From the NCBI RefSeq assembly GCF_916858655.1, contig NZ_CAKASL010000001.1, positions 930,001-994,000 of the forward strand: 64,000 bases of DNA, given 5' to 3'. The position numbers and the translations under genes were made by a program. This DNA is from Aeromicrobium sp. Leaf350 (lineage in GTDB: Bacteria > Actinomycetota > Actinomycetes > Propionibacteriales > Nocardioidaceae). The stretch's first letter is position 1. Each line of letters starts with the position of its first letter. The notes beneath the pieces are model-generated. The model made no database searches. It was not told where the DNA came from and saw nothing but the letters and a program-made list of their open reading frames with translations. This document shows, one piece after another, positions 1 to 8,308 of the stretch.

Positions 1-1026
1 GTGATCGTCGCGCTCGTGATCGGTGCGGCGATCGCCGCCGTACGGTCCCGGCGCCGCCTGCGCGCCGTGCTCCTCGTGGGCCTGACGGGCTACGGCACCG
101 CGATGCTGTTCGTGCTCCACGGGGCGCCCGACCTCGCGCTGACCCAGGTGCTCGTCGAGACCTTCCTGCTCGTGACGTTCGTGCTGGTGCTGCGGCGCCT
201 CCCCCCGTTCTTCTCGGAGCGGCCGTTCACGGCCGACCGCTGGGTCCGCATCGCCGCCGGCGCCACGGTCGGCCTCGTCGTCGCCGGGCTCGCGCTGCTC
301 ACCGCCGCCTCGCGCATCGCCGACCCGATCGGTCAGGAGTTCGCCGAGCCCGCGGTCAGCTACGGCGGCGGCTACAACATCGTCAACGTCACCCTCGTCG
401 ACATCCGTGCGTGGGACACCCTCGGTGAGCTCTCCGTGCTCGTCGTGGCCGCCACCGGCGTCGCCAGCCTGATCCACCTGCTGACCGACCGCGCCGAGCG
501 CATCAGCCGCGTGCCCAGCGGGTCCGGCTCGCAGCGCTGGCTGCAGCGCCTCGACGCCGTGCGCGCCGAGCGTCGCTCCGTCGTGTTCGAGGTGGTCACC
601 CGCCTCGTGTTCCACGCCGTGATCGTCTACTCGATCTTCATCATGCTGATCGGCCACAACGAGCCCGGCGGCGGCTTCGCCGGCGGCCTCATCGCGGGCC
701 TCGCCCTCATGGTGCGCTACCTCGTGGGCGGCCGACAGGAGCTCGACGCGGCCGCGCCCGTCGACGCCGGTCTCGTGCTGGGCCTCGGCCTCGCGACCGC
801 GGCCCTCGCGGGCCTGCTGCCGACGCTGCTCGGTGGAGGGGTCCTGCAGAGCGCCATCGTCGACATCCCGCTCGGGCCGCTCGGCGAGCTGCACCTGGTC
901 ACGTCGGTCTTCTTCGACATCGGCGTCTACCTCGTCGTGATCGGCCTGGCCCTCGACGTGCTCCGCAGCCTCGGCGGCGGCATCGACCAGCACGTCGCCG
1001 ACGAGGACCAGGCGGTGGGCGTGTGA
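1..1026 (+). CDS. mnhA: Na+/H+ antiporter subunit A/B, C-terminal part (partial, runs off the window start)
   Basis: Membrane subunit of the Mrp/Mnh multisubunit cation/proton antiporter. The visible 341 residues hold the end of MrpA (DUF4040-like, about residues 10-75, with GTAMLFVLHGAPDLALTQ) and then an MnhB domain (about 195-335, with IMLIGHNEPGGGFAGGL). In many actinobacteria A and B are one long polypeptide, and the arrangement here fits that. The first base happens to be an in-frame GTG, but the gene almost certainly starts upstream. It is followed by mnhC after 16 bases, so it is the head of the visible operon. The A-subunit NuoL-like channel would lie outside the window. Confidence 0.93.
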   Translation: MIVALVIGAAIAAVRSRRRLRAVLLVGLTGYGTAMLFVLHGAPDLALTQVLVETFLLVTFVLVLRRLPPFFSERPFTADRWVRIAAGATVGLVVAGLALLTAASRIADPIGQEFAEPAVSYGGGYNIVNVTLVDIRAWDTLGELSVLVVAATGVASLIHLLTDRAERISRVPSGSGSQRWLQRLDAVRAERRSVVFEVVTRLVFHAVIVYSIFIMLIGHNEPGGGFAGGLIAGLALMVRYLVGGRQELDAAAPVDAGLVLGLGLATAALAGLLPTLLGGGVLQSAIVDIPLGPLGELHLVTSVFFDIGVYLVVIGLALDVLRSLGGGIDQHVADEDQAVGV

Positions 1027-1042
1027 GCGAGGTGACCCGGGC

Positions 1043-1561
1043 ATGAGCGTCGACCTGACCCTGATCATCGCGATCGGCGTGCTCGTGGCGTGCGGCACGA
1101 CGCTCGTGCTCGAGCGCAGCCTGACGCGCATCCTGGTCGGCTTCGTGCTGCTCGGCAACGGCGTCAACCTGTTCTTCATCGTGGCCTCCGGTCCGCCCGG
1201 CGCCGCCCCGATCGTGCGCGACAACGGCGAGCGCATGGCCGACCCGCTGCCGCAGGCCATGGCACTGACGGCGATCGTCATCACCCTGGGCGTCACGGCG
1301 TTCGGCCTCGCGCTGGCCTACCGCACCTGGCAGCTCGAGGGGCACGACGACGTGCAGGACGACGTCGAGGACGCCCTCGTCATCCGTCGCGCCGAGCGCG
1401 ACGACCTCTCGGCCAGCTTCGACGAGGTCGACGAGTCGCTCCCCGAGGAGGAGGGTGCCGACCTGCCGGCGGTCGACGACGAGGTCACCGACGAGAACGC
1501 CGAGACCGCCGACGACGAGCCCCACAACGACGGCGCTCCTGACGCAGGGGGAACCCGATGA
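1043..1561 (+). CDS. mnhC: Na+/H+ antiporter subunit C
   Basis: NuoK-like small membrane subunit of the Mrp antiporter. Three hydrophobic segments fill about residues 3-100, with the family stretch LLGNGVNLFFIVASG near residue 35. The last 65 or so residues form a strongly acidic, Asp/Glu-rich hydrophilic tail, much longer than in typical MnhC proteins of about 110-125 residues; its role is not known to me. The stop codon overlaps the ATG of mnhD (ATGA), so the two are probably translationally coupled. Confidence 0.93.
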   Translation: MSVDLTLIIAIGVLVACGTTLVLERSLTRILVGFVLLGNGVNLFFIVASGPPGAAPIVRDNGERMADPLPQAMALTAIVITLGVTAFGLALAYRTWQLEGHDDVQDDVEDALVIRRAERDDLSASFDEVDESLPEEEGADLPAVDDEVTDENAETADDEPHNDGAPDAGGTR

Positions 1562-3126
1562 ACCACCTCGCGAGCCAGCTGGTGCTCGTGCCGGTCATCG
1601 TGCCCCTGCTCGGCGCCGGCCTCTGTCTGGCGTTCGGTCGATCCGCCCGCGCGCAGCGCATCATCAGCATCGTCGCCCTCGCCCTGGTGGTCGCCGCCGC
1701 TGCCGCCCTGCTGTGGCGGGCCGACCAGTTCGGTCCGCAATCGGTCAACGTCGGCGGCTGGCCCGCTGACATTGGCATCAGCCTCGTCGCCGACCGCCTC
1801 TCCGCCCTCCTGCTGGTCGTGTCGACGATCGTCACGTTCTCGGTGCTGCTGTACTCGTTCGGCCAGGGCATCGTGGAGTTCGGTCGCGACACCCCGCTGT
1901 CGGTCTTCCACCCCACGTTCCTGGTGCTGAGCGCGGGCGTGTCCGCGGCGTTCCTCTCGGCCGACCTGTTCAACCTGTTCGTCGGCTTCGAGATCCTGCT
2001 GGCGGCGAGCTACGTGCTCATCACCCTGGGCGGCACCGAGGCACGCGTCCGCGCGGGCACGATCTACGTCGTCGTCAGCCTCATCTCGTCGGTCCTGTTC
2101 CTCATCTCGATCGCCGCCGTCTACGCCGCGACCGGCACCGTCAACCTGGCGGCCCTGCCCGAGCGCATCGCCGCCCTCCCGGAGCCGCTGCAGCTCGTGC
2201 TCCAGCTCATGCTGCTGCTGACGTTCTCGATCAAGGCCGCGATCTTCCCGCTCTCGGCCTGGCTGCCCGACTCGTACCCGACCGCGCCCGCCCCCGTGAC
2301 CGCGGTGTTCGCCGGACTGCTCACGAAGGTCGGCATCTACGCGATCATCCGCGTCCAGACGATCGTGTTCCCCGACCAGCCGCTGCGCACCCTGCTGCTG
2401 ACCGTCGCGATCCTGACGATGGTGGTGGGCATCCTGGGCGCCGTCGCCCAGTCCGACATCAAACGTCTGCTCTCGTTCACCCTGGTCAGCCACATCGGCT
2501 ACATGCTCTTCGGCATCGCCCTGGCCAGCGAGGCCGGATACGCGGGCGCGATCTTCTACGTCATCCACCACATCACGGTGCAGACCGCGCTGTTCCTGGT
2601 GGCGGGGTTGATCGAGTACCGCACCGGCACCACGCAGCTGGACCGCCTCGGCGGACTCGCACGGGCCGCGCCGGTGCTCGCGGTGCTGTTCTTCGTGCCG
2701 GCCATGAACCTCGCCGGCATCCCGCCGTTCTCCGGGTTCCTCGGCAAGCTCGCGCTGATCCAGGCCGGCACCGAGGCCGGCGACTGGCTGGCGTACGCCG
2801 GCGTCGGGGCGAGCCTCGCGGTGAGCCTGCTGACCCTGTACGCCGTGGCGAAGACCTGGAACCGGGCCTTCTGGCAGCCGCGCGACGAGGACATCGAGCA
2901 CGACACCCCGAAGACCGGTGCCCTCCACCCGGGCCAGGCCACCATGACCGACGACAAGGTGCTGCGCCTGCCCCGCGGGATGGCACTGCCGACGTTGGCG
3001 CTCGTGGCGTTCTCCGTCACGCTCACCCTCGCGGCCGGGCCCCTCATCGGCGTCAGCCAGCGGGCCGCCGCCGAGCTGCAGGAGCGCACGCCCTACATCG
3101 AGGCCGTGCTGGGTGATGCCGAATGA
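1558..3126 (+). CDS. mnhD: Na+/H+ antiporter subunit D
   Basis: Large NuoM/NuoN-like proton-translocating subunit of the Mrp antiporter, 522 residues with about 14 hydrophobic segments. The conserved membrane Glu sits in FEILLAASYVLI, and the conserved Lys in FSIKAAIFPLSAWLPDSYP; both are expected for the antiporter channel. A hydrophilic loop before the last segment (about residues 440-470) is somewhat long. It starts inside the end of mnhC and ends overlapping mnhE (ATGA-type junction). This gives strict operon order A/B-C-D-E-F-G. Confidence 0.95.
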   Translation: MNHLASQLVLVPVIVPLLGAGLCLAFGRSARAQRIISIVALALVVAAAAALLWRADQFGPQSVNVGGWPADIGISLVADRLSALLLVVSTIVTFSVLLYSFGQGIVEFGRDTPLSVFHPTFLVLSAGVSAAFLSADLFNLFVGFEILLAASYVLITLGGTEARVRAGTIYVVVSLISSVLFLISIAAVYAATGTVNLAALPERIAALPEPLQLVLQLMLLLTFSIKAAIFPLSAWLPDSYPTAPAPVTAVFAGLLTKVGIYAIIRVQTIVFPDQPLRTLLLTVAILTMVVGILGAVAQSDIKRLLSFTLVSHIGYMLFGIALASEAGYAGAIFYVIHHITVQTALFLVAGLIEYRTGTTQLDRLGGLARAAPVLAVLFFVPAMNLAGIPPFSGFLGKLALIQAGTEAGDWLAYAGVGASLAVSLLTLYAVAKTWNRAFWQPRDEDIEHDTPKTGALHPGQATMTDDKVLRLPRGMALPTLALVAFSVTLTLAAGPLIGVSQRAAAELQERTPYIEAVLGDAE

Positions 3127-3638
3127 TCCGGTGGACCGCCGTGCTGGGCCTGACCCTGCTGTGGCTGATGATGTGGGGCGACATCACCCCGCTGCTCGTC
3201 CTCGGTGGCGTGCTCGTGGCGCTCGTGGTCGTCGTGGTCTTCCCGTTCCCGAAGGCCGACTGGGACGGCTCGTTCCGACCGCTGCCGTTCCTGGTGCTGG
3301 CCGGCCGTTTCGCGTTCGACCTCGTCGTCGCGAGCTTCCAGGTGGCCTGGATCGCCGTGCGCCCGAAGGCGCTGGGCGACAGCGCCGTGATCGAGGTGCA
3401 GCTGCACACGCGCTCCGACCTCCTGCTGGTGCTCACCAGCGAGCTCGTCTCGCTCGTCCCCGGCAGCCTCCTGATCGAGCTCGACGCCGAGCAGGGAAAG
3501 ATCTGGCTCCACGTGCTCGACGGCGACCAGGACCTCGCGAAGGTCGAGGCCGGGGTGCTCGCGCAGGAGCGACGCCTCATCGCGGCGCTCGGGTCCCGCG
3601 AGGAGCGCGACGCCTACTGCTCGGGGGCGACCTCATGA
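3123..3638 (+). CDS. mnhE: Na+/H+ antiporter subunit E
   Basis: Small Mrp subunit of 171 residues with two or three N-terminal hydrophobic segments (about 1-65), then a soluble C-terminal domain. Family features include FDLVVASFQVAWIAVRPK and SLVPGSLLIELD. The ATG overlaps the mnhD stop. Its own stop overlaps a nine-codon mini-ORF that precedes mnhF (see 3626-3669). The role is assembly or stability of the antiporter complex rather than ion transport by itself. Confidence 0.93.
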   Translation: MIRWTAVLGLTLLWLMMWGDITPLLVLGGVLVALVVVVVFPFPKADWDGSFRPLPFLVLAGRFAFDLVVASFQVAWIAVRPKALGDSAVIEVQLHTRSDLLLVLTSELVSLVPGSLLIELDAEQGKIWLHVLDGDQDLAKVEAGVLAQERRLIAALGSREERDAYCSGATS

Positions 3639-3669
3639 CCACCCGAGCGGAGGCGACCTCATGACCACC
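3626..3669 (+). repeat. 18-bp direct repeat creating a nine-codon mini-ORF ahead of mnhF
   Basis: The 18-base string GGCGACCTCATGACCACC occurs at 3626-3643 and again at 3652-3669, 26 bases apart. Both copies contain a putative ATG start with MTT coding. The first ATG (3635) overlaps the mnhE stop and encodes MTTRAEATS, stopping at 3662-3664 on top of the mnhF ATG (3661). It looks like a local duplication of the mnhF start region that left a coupling peptide between mnhE and mnhF. Confidence 0.8.
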
Positions 3670-3960
3670 GTCGGCATCATCTGCATCGCCCTGCTGGCCG
3701 TGACCGGCACGCTGTGCCTGATCCGGATCGTGCGTGGGCCCACGACCCTCGACCGCACCGTCGCGGCCGACGTGTTCGTCGCGGCCACGGCGGGCGCCAT
3801 CGGCATCGAGGCGGCGATCGGCCGCCACACGACGACGCTGCCGATCATCGTCACGCTCTCGCTCGTCGGCTTCCTCGGGTCGGTCAGCATCGCACGCTTC
3901 GCGGCGCGGGACGACGGCCCGTCCGAGCGCACCGCCCGCGACCGGAAGGGCAGCTCATGA
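3661..3960 (+). CDS. mnhF: Na+/H+ antiporter subunit F
   Basis: MnhF/MrpF, 99 residues with three hydrophobic segments, including RIVRGPTTLDRTVAADVFVA near residue 22, which is typical of the family. The start at 3661 follows a duplicated start region. An alternative initiation at 3635 hits a stop after nine codons, so 3661 is the productive start. The stop overlaps mnhG by an ATGA junction. The C-terminal dozen residues are charged and probably cytoplasmic. Confidence 0.93.
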   Translation: MTTVGIICIALLAVTGTLCLIRIVRGPTTLDRTVAADVFVAATAGAIGIEAAIGRHTTTLPIIVTLSLVGFLGSVSIARFAARDDGPSERTARDRKGSS

Positions 3961-4274
3961 CCGACGTCATCGCCGGGATCTTCCTCGTGACCGGTGCGCT
4001 CCTCGCCCTGGCCGCATCGATCGCGCTCGTCCGGTTCCCCGACGTGTTCTCCCGCATGCACGCCGCGACGAAGCCCCAGACGCTCGGGCTCATCTGCATC
4101 CTCGTGGGCCTGGCCCTGCGGCTGCAGACCACCGTGGCGACCACCACCGTGCTGCTGATCATCGCCTTCCAGCTGCTGACGGCGCCGGTCGCCTCGCACA
4201 TGGTCGGTCGCGCCGGGCACCGCATCGGCCTGCTCGATCCGAAGCGGCTGTCGCGCAACGACCTCGACGACTGA
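3957..4274 (+). CDS. mnhG: Na+/H+ antiporter subunit G
   Basis: Last gene of the Mrp operon, 105 residues with three hydrophobic segments. The family motif RFPDVFSRMHAATKPQTLG appears around residue 26. The ATG overlaps the mnhF stop. It is followed within 16 bases by a large dispersed palindrome that also closes the convergent fpg-like gene. The complete A/B-G set indicates a functional Na+(K+)/H+ antiporter used in pH and salt homeostasis. Confidence 0.94.
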   Translation: MTDVIAGIFLVTGALLALAASIALVRFPDVFSRMHAATKPQTLGLICILVGLALRLQTTVATTTVLLIIAFQLLTAPVASHMVGRAGHRIGLLDPKRLSRNDLDD

Positions 4275-4289
4275 CCCCTCCCCCCGGTC

Positions 4290-4382
4290 GCGGATTCCCA
4301 CGAGACCGTCGGAATCCGGCATCGAGCGCACGAAGCTTCGTGCGCTCGACGCGGGATTCCTGGGTTCACCCAGGAATCCGCG
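4290..4382. repeat. Dispersed palindromic repeat, family A, copy 1
   Basis: Lies between the convergent ends of mnhG and the fpg-like gene. The core CGAGCGCACGAAGCTTCG (first part of a perfect 26-base palindrome at 4323-4348) is flanked by a left arm starting TTCCCACGAGACCG and a right arm with TTCCTGGGTTCACCCAGGAA, itself a hairpin. Four related copies occur at 5277, 27135, 45650 and 46746. Its position suggests a bidirectional terminator or REP-like element. Confidence 0.85.
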
Positions 4383-4392
4383 CTGGGGGGCG

Positions 4393-5244
4393 CTACTTCA
4401 CGAACTTGCTCGTCGACCGGTCCTTGAGGGGCTTGCCGTCGGTCTGGCACGTCGGGCAGTACTGCAGCGACGAGCCGCTGAACACGACCTCGGCAACCGT
4501 GTCGCCGCAGACCGGGCACGGCTCGCCGGTGCGCCCGTGCACTCGCATGCGCGTGCGCTTGTCGTCCTTGAGCTCGGCCGGCGGCTTGCCGTGCGCCTCC
4601 TGCAGCGCCTCGGTGAGCACCTCGGTGATCGCGGTCTCGAGCCGCCCGATCTCCGCGTCGTCGAGCTTCTCGGCGATCGCGAAGGGCGACAGCTTCGCCG
4701 CGTGCAGGATCTCGTCGCTGTAGGCGTTGCCGATGCCGGCCAGGATCTTCTGGTCGCGCAGGAGCCGCTTGACCTGCATCCGGCGGGCCAGCAACGGGCG
4801 CAGCTCGAAGCCCTCGCCGAGCGGGTCGGGGCCGAGCGCGGCGATGCCGGGAACGTCGGCCGGGTCGCGGACGAGGTAGACCGCCAGGCCCTTGCGCGTG
4901 CCGGCCTCGGTCAGGTCGAAGCCGCTGGTGGGGCCCTCGCCCAGGTCGAGCCGGAGCCGCAGCGCGATCGGGCCGTTGCCCATCTTGAGCCGGGTCGTGG
5001 CGAGCTTGTCGGACCACCGGAGCCAGCCGGCCTTCGCCAGGTGGATCACGAGGTGCAGCCCGTCGACGTCGATGTCGATGAACTTGCCGTGGCGGTGGAC
5101 CCCCGTCACCGTGAGCCCCAGGAGGGCGTCGAGCGGCGGGTCGAAGGTCTTCAGCACCGCGAACGAGGCGGGCTCGACCCCGGCGACGACCGCCCCGGTC
5201 ATGCGGGCGCGCAGGTCCGCGACGAGTGCGTCGACCTCCGGCAT
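4393..5244 (-). CDS. Fpg/Nei-family DNA glycosylase/AP lyase
   Basis: Base-excision repair glycosylase acting on oxidised bases. The start is fixed at 5244 because mature Fpg/Nei enzymes need Pro2 and Glu3, and the protein then begins MPEVDALVADL; in-frame sequence further upstream only reads into a palindromic repeat. It has 283 residues. The N-terminal lobe contains HGKFIDID, and the helix-two-turn-helix region contains ILAGIGNAYSDEIL. The C-terminal zinc finger is CPVC...CPTC. The gene sits between two family A palindromes. I cannot separate Fpg (8-oxoG) from Nei (oxidised pyrimidine) activity by eye. Confidence 0.93.
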   Translation of the reverse strand: MPEVDALVADLRARMTGAVVAGVEPASFAVLKTFDPPLDALLGLTVTGVHRHGKFIDIDVDGLHLVIHLAKAGWLRWSDKLATTRLKMGNGPIALRLRLDLGEGPTSGFDLTEAGTRKGLAVYLVRDPADVPGIAALGPDPLGEGFELRPLLARRMQVKRLLRDQKILAGIGNAYSDEILHAAKLSPFAIAEKLDDAEIGRLETAITEVLTEALQEAHGKPPAELKDDKRTRMRVHGRTGEPCPVCGDTVAEVVFSGSSLQYCPTCQTDGKPLKDRSTSKFVK

Positions 5245-5276
5245 CTCGGGCACAGGCCCATCGTGCCACCCCGCGC

Positions 5277-5364
5277 GGTTTCCCACGAGACCGCTCAAGT
5301 CCAGCTTCACGCACACGAAACTTCGTGCGCTCGACGCCGGGTTCCGACGGTCTCGTGGGAAACC
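5277..5364. repeat. Dispersed palindromic repeat, family A, copy 2
   Basis: An 88-base element whose two ends are perfect 17-base inverted repeats (GGTTTCCCACGAGACCG and its complement). In the middle is ACGAAACTTCGT. It lies just upstream of the fpg-like gene and ten bases beyond the stop of the minus-strand hydrolase at 5374, so it could terminate that transcript. It is the most symmetric of the five copies. Confidence 0.85.
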
Positions 5365-5373
5365 GGCGCAGGG

Positions 5374-6438
5374 TCAGTCGTGCTGGGAGAAGAAGCCCTC
5401 CATGCCGGGCCACGTCGTGCGGACCGCTGCGCGCCCGGTCAGCACGCCCAGGTGGCCACCGGGCGCCTGGAGCAGCTGGGCCCGCGGCGCACCCGTCGTG
5501 AGGTCGAGCAGGTGCTCGACCGCGGGCAGCGGCGCGAGGGTGTCGTTGGTGCCCGCGACCACGAGGACCGGGACGTCGATGTCGGCCAGACGCACCGGCC
5601 GGCCGTTCAGCTGCATCGTGCCGGTCGCGAACTCGTTCGTGCGCATCACCACGTGGTACAGCTGGCCGAACGTGCGGCCCGGGTACGCGTACATGCTGCT
5701 CATGAACCGGTCGACGGCCTCGAGCTGGGCGAGGAAGTCACGGTCGTCGGCATGGGTCAGCATCGAGATCGGCTTGGTGAGGTACTTGTCGGCCGCCGAG
5801 AGCTGGAAGCCCCACTTCGTGAGCGGGGCCGGCACCCCGCCGAGCGAGCGGTACACCGGCCCGACCAGGCCGCCGAGCACCTTGTCGACGGGCCGGGCCA
5901 GGGCGAGCAGCGGCACCTCACGCAGGTCGAACGGGCTCGCGACGGCGGTGGCCGAGGCGATCGGGAGGTCCTGGCGTGCTGCGGCGGTGAACATCGTGAA
6001 GATGCCGCCGAGGCTCCAGCCGACCATGTGCAGGTCGGCGCCTTGCGCGTCGACCGAGGCGTACGCGAGCGCCTCCGGCAGCAGGTCGTCGACCCAGTGC
6101 TCGATGCCGAGCGCACGGTGGCCGAAGTTCACCGGGCCGTAGTCCACGAGGTAGACCTCGCGCCCCTGCTGCACGAAGTACTCCGCGACGCTGCACCCGC
6201 GACGCAGGTCGAACGCGATGGCCGGCGCGGCCAGCGGGGGCGTGAGGAGCAGCGGTCGTCCCCGGGCCGGCACGCCCTCGACGGGCCGGTACCGGTAGAG
6301 CGTGAAGCGCTCGTTGCTGACCACCTCGTCGCGCGGCATGGGGCGCAGGTCGGCGAGCGGCCGACGCCTCACCTTGTCGATCAGGTTGGTGCGGGCCGCC
6401 CCGAGGTCGCGCGGGATCCGCAGAGGTGTCATCGCCAC
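5374..6438 (-). CDS. Alpha/beta hydrolase related to PHA synthase (PhaC-like)
   Basis: A 354-residue alpha/beta-hydrolase. The nucleophile elbow is GWSLGG (about residue 142), and the sequence GREVYLVDYGPVNFGHRALG preceding it resembles class III polyhydroxyalkanoate synthases. PhaC enzymes use Cys at the nucleophile, whereas this one has Ser, so hydrolase activity or an atypical synthase is possible. The acid and His are plausibly in AGTNDTLAPL and PGGHLGVL. GTG at 6438 or ATG at 6432 could be the start. No phaE or phasin gene is adjacent. Confidence 0.8.
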   Translation of the reverse strand: MAMTPLRIPRDLGAARTNLIDKVRRRPLADLRPMPRDEVVSNERFTLYRYRPVEGVPARGRPLLLTPPLAAPAIAFDLRRGCSVAEYFVQQGREVYLVDYGPVNFGHRALGIEHWVDDLLPEALAYASVDAQGADLHMVGWSLGGIFTMFTAAARQDLPIASATAVASPFDLREVPLLALARPVDKVLGGLVGPVYRSLGGVPAPLTKWGFQLSAADKYLTKPISMLTHADDRDFLAQLEAVDRFMSSMYAYPGRTFGQLYHVVMRTNEFATGTMQLNGRPVRLADIDVPVLVVAGTNDTLAPLPAVEHLLDLTTGAPRAQLLQAPGGHLGVLTGRAAVRTTWPGMEGFFSQHD

Positions 6439-6466
6439 GCCGGAAGTCTCGCACGATCCGGCCGGA

Positions 6467-7684
6467 TCACCCGACGAACGTCAGCCAGAGCAGCGCGAGG
6501 TTGAGCGCGATCACGATTGCAGCCACGAGGCAGGCCGCCGCGGTGACGACGCGACGGTTCACGTGCTCGCCCATCACGTCCCTGCGCGCGGTCAGCAGCA
6601 CGAGCGGCACGAGCGCGAACGGGATGCCCAGCGAGAGGACGACCTGGGAGACGACGAGCGCCCGGCTCGGCTCGACCCCGATCGCCAGCACCGCCACCGC
6701 GGGAATCGCCGTGACGACGCGCCGCACCAGTCGCGGGAGCCGGATGCCGAGCAGGCCCTGCATGACCTCCGCGCCGGCGGCACTGCCCACCGAGGTCGAC
6801 GCCAGGCCCGAGCCCAGCAGGGCCACGGCGAACAGCAGGGCGACGCCGGCGCCCAGCTCGGACGTCACGACCTCGTGCACGCCCGTGAGGGTGTCGGTGC
6901 CGTCGATGCCGTAGAGCGCGGACGCCGCCAGCACCAGCAGCGACAGGTTGAGGATGCCGGCGAGCACGAGCGCCGCCACGACGTCGACCCGCGTGGCACG
7001 CAGCAGCGTGCCCATCGAGAGCCCCTCGCCTCGGGTGCCGAGCCGCCCGACGGTCAGGCTCGAGTGCAGGTAGATGACGTGCGGCATGACCGTCGCGCCG
7101 ATGATGCCCGACGCCAGCAGGACGCTCTCGGCGCCGTCGAAGCGCGGGACGAGCCCGCCCAGCAGGTCCGTCGGCTCCGGGGGCGCGACGAACAGACCGG
7201 CCACGAACCCGACCGCGATCAGGGCGAGGAAGGCCATGATCGTGCGCTCGAGCGCGCTCTGGCCCCGCCGGTCGCCGATCATCAGGATCAGCACCGACAC
7301 GACGACGGTGATGACGGCGCCGACCACCAGCGGCAGGTCGAACAGCAGGTACAGCGCGATCGCCCCGCCCACGACCTCGGCCAGGTCGGTCGCGATCGCG
7401 ATCGCCTCGGCCTGGACCCAGTAGGCCAGGCGCGGCCCGGTCGGCAAGCGGTCCCCCAGGTGCTCCGCGAGCGATCGCTGCGTCACGAGCCCGAGCTTGG
7501 CGGAGAGGTACTGCACCAATACGGCCATGACGTTGGCGAGCACCACGACCCACACGAGCGTGTAGCCGAACGAGGCGCCGGCCGTCACGTTGGTCGCGAC
7601 GTTGCCGGGGTCGACGTACGCGACGGCCGCGATGAACGCAGGCCCGATCAGCACGATCCGTCGCAGCCTCGCCCTCACCAGCAC
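6467..7684 (-). CDS. mntH: Nramp-family divalent metal transporter (MntH-like)
   Basis: Proton-coupled Mn2+/Fe2+ importer with about 11 hydrophobic segments over 405 residues. The first helix carries the metal-binding DPGN motif (AAVAYVDPGNVATN), and the sixth helix carries MPH (GATVMPHVIYLHSS). Those two motifs define the family. I set the start at GTG 7684 (VLVRARLRRI...; GTG 7678 also possible), because longer readings run into the coding sequence of the HxlR regulator. No MntR or Fur regulator is next to it. Confidence 0.93.
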   Translation of the reverse strand: MLVRARLRRIVLIGPAFIAAVAYVDPGNVATNVTAGASFGYTLVWVVVLANVMAVLVQYLSAKLGLVTQRSLAEHLGDRLPTGPRLAYWVQAEAIAIATDLAEVVGGAIALYLLFDLPLVVGAVITVVVSVLILMIGDRRGQSALERTIMAFLALIAVGFVAGLFVAPPEPTDLLGGLVPRFDGAESVLLASGIIGATVMPHVIYLHSSLTVGRLGTRGEGLSMGTLLRATRVDVVAALVLAGILNLSLLVLAASALYGIDGTDTLTGVHEVVTSELGAGVALLFAVALLGSGLASTSVGSAAGAEVMQGLLGIRLPRLVRRVVTAIPAVAVLAIGVEPSRALVVSQVVLSLGIPFALVPLVLLTARRDVMGEHVNRRVVTAAACLVAAIVIALNLALLWLTFVG

Positions 7685-7727
7685 GGGTCCACTATGGCGG
7701 GTCCCCCGCGCCGGCGACCCGACGACC

Positions 7728-8225
7728 TCAGGCAGGGAGGTCGGTCGCGCCCACGAGCCGCTCGCGGGTGTGCTTCCAGGGCTTGTCCCAGCTGACGGCG
7801 TCGGGGCGCAGGGGCTCGCCGCAGGCGCTGCACGTGTCGGCGCTCGTGGTCTCGCTGCCGCACGACTCGTGGACGATCGCCATGTGCCCACCGCCCTCGG
7901 GCAGTGCGGTGTGCTTCTCGGCCCACATCGAGACCGCGTGCATGATCGGCAGGAGGTCCGCGCCGGCCTCGGTGGCGACGTACTCCGCGTGGGTGCGCCG
8001 GTCGCCGCGGTAGTCGACCTTGCGCAGCAGGCCCTCGTCGACCAGCAGCCGGAGCCGTCGGGCGAGCACGGCGTCGGAGATCCCGCTGCTGTCGCGGATC
8101 TGCTCGAAGCGGGTCATGCCGTGCAGGACGTCGCGCATGATCAGCATGATCCAGGGGTCGCCGAGCACGTCGAGCCCGCGCCGCACCGGGCACAGCTCCT
8201 CGGACCAGTCGGACCGCAGTGGCAT
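7728..8225 (-). CDS. HxlR-family winged-helix transcriptional regulator
   Basis: DNA-binding regulator of 165 residues with the HxlR wing-helix in about residues 10-105: CPVRRGLDVLGDPWIMLIMR, then FEQIRDSSGISDAVLARRL and GLLRKVDYRGDRRTHAEY. The Cys near residue 12 is the position used for thiol/quinone sensing in several family members. Near the C-terminus a second pair, CSACGEPL, could form a small metal or redox site. Start ATG 8225 has a GAGG ribosome site six bases upstream. It is divergent from the MFS gene, with an inverted-repeat operator between them. Confidence 0.93.
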   Translation of the reverse strand: MPLRSDWSEELCPVRRGLDVLGDPWIMLIMRDVLHGMTRFEQIRDSSGISDAVLARRLRLLVDEGLLRKVDYRGDRRTHAEYVATEAGADLLPIMHAVSMWAEKHTALPEGGGHMAIVHESCGSETTSADTCSACGEPLRPDAVSWDKPWKHTRERLVGATDLPA

Positions 8226-8242
8226 CTCACACCTCACTTGCT

Positions 8243-8287
8243 CCAGGAAAGTATGACCGCTATCGTCCTCCGAGACAACTTTCCTGG
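8243..8287. promoter_or_regulatory. Inverted-repeat operator between hxlR-like and MFS genes
   Basis: Perfect 10-base inverted repeat CCAGGAAAGT (8243-8252) and ACTTTCCTGG (8278-8287), separated by 25 bases, in the divergent intergenic region. The position fits a site for the HxlR regulator controlling itself and the MFS transporter. That the HxlR protein binds here is an inference. Confidence 0.65.
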
Positions 8288-8308
8288 CGAAAGCCAGCCT
8301 CCCGAGAG

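Noticed and set aside
5245..5316. N-terminal extension of the Fpg/Nei gene
   Set aside because: It would place residues before the catalytic Pro2 and is translated from the palindromic repeat at 5277-5364.
5374..6438. A true PHA synthase
   Set aside because: The nucleophile is Ser in GWSLGG rather than the Cys of PhaC, and no phaE/phasin or phaA/B genes are nearby; kept as PhaC-like hydrolase.
4537..6504. Long plus-strand open frame opposite the glycosylase and PhaC-like genes
   Set aside because: Low-complexity Arg/Ala/Gly/Val translation; crosses a palindromic repeat; antisense to two clear genes.
7685..7891. N-terminal extension of the Nramp transporter
   Set aside because: It would overlap the HxlR coding sequence for over 150 bases and is an Arg/Ala/Pro/Ser low-complexity stretch.
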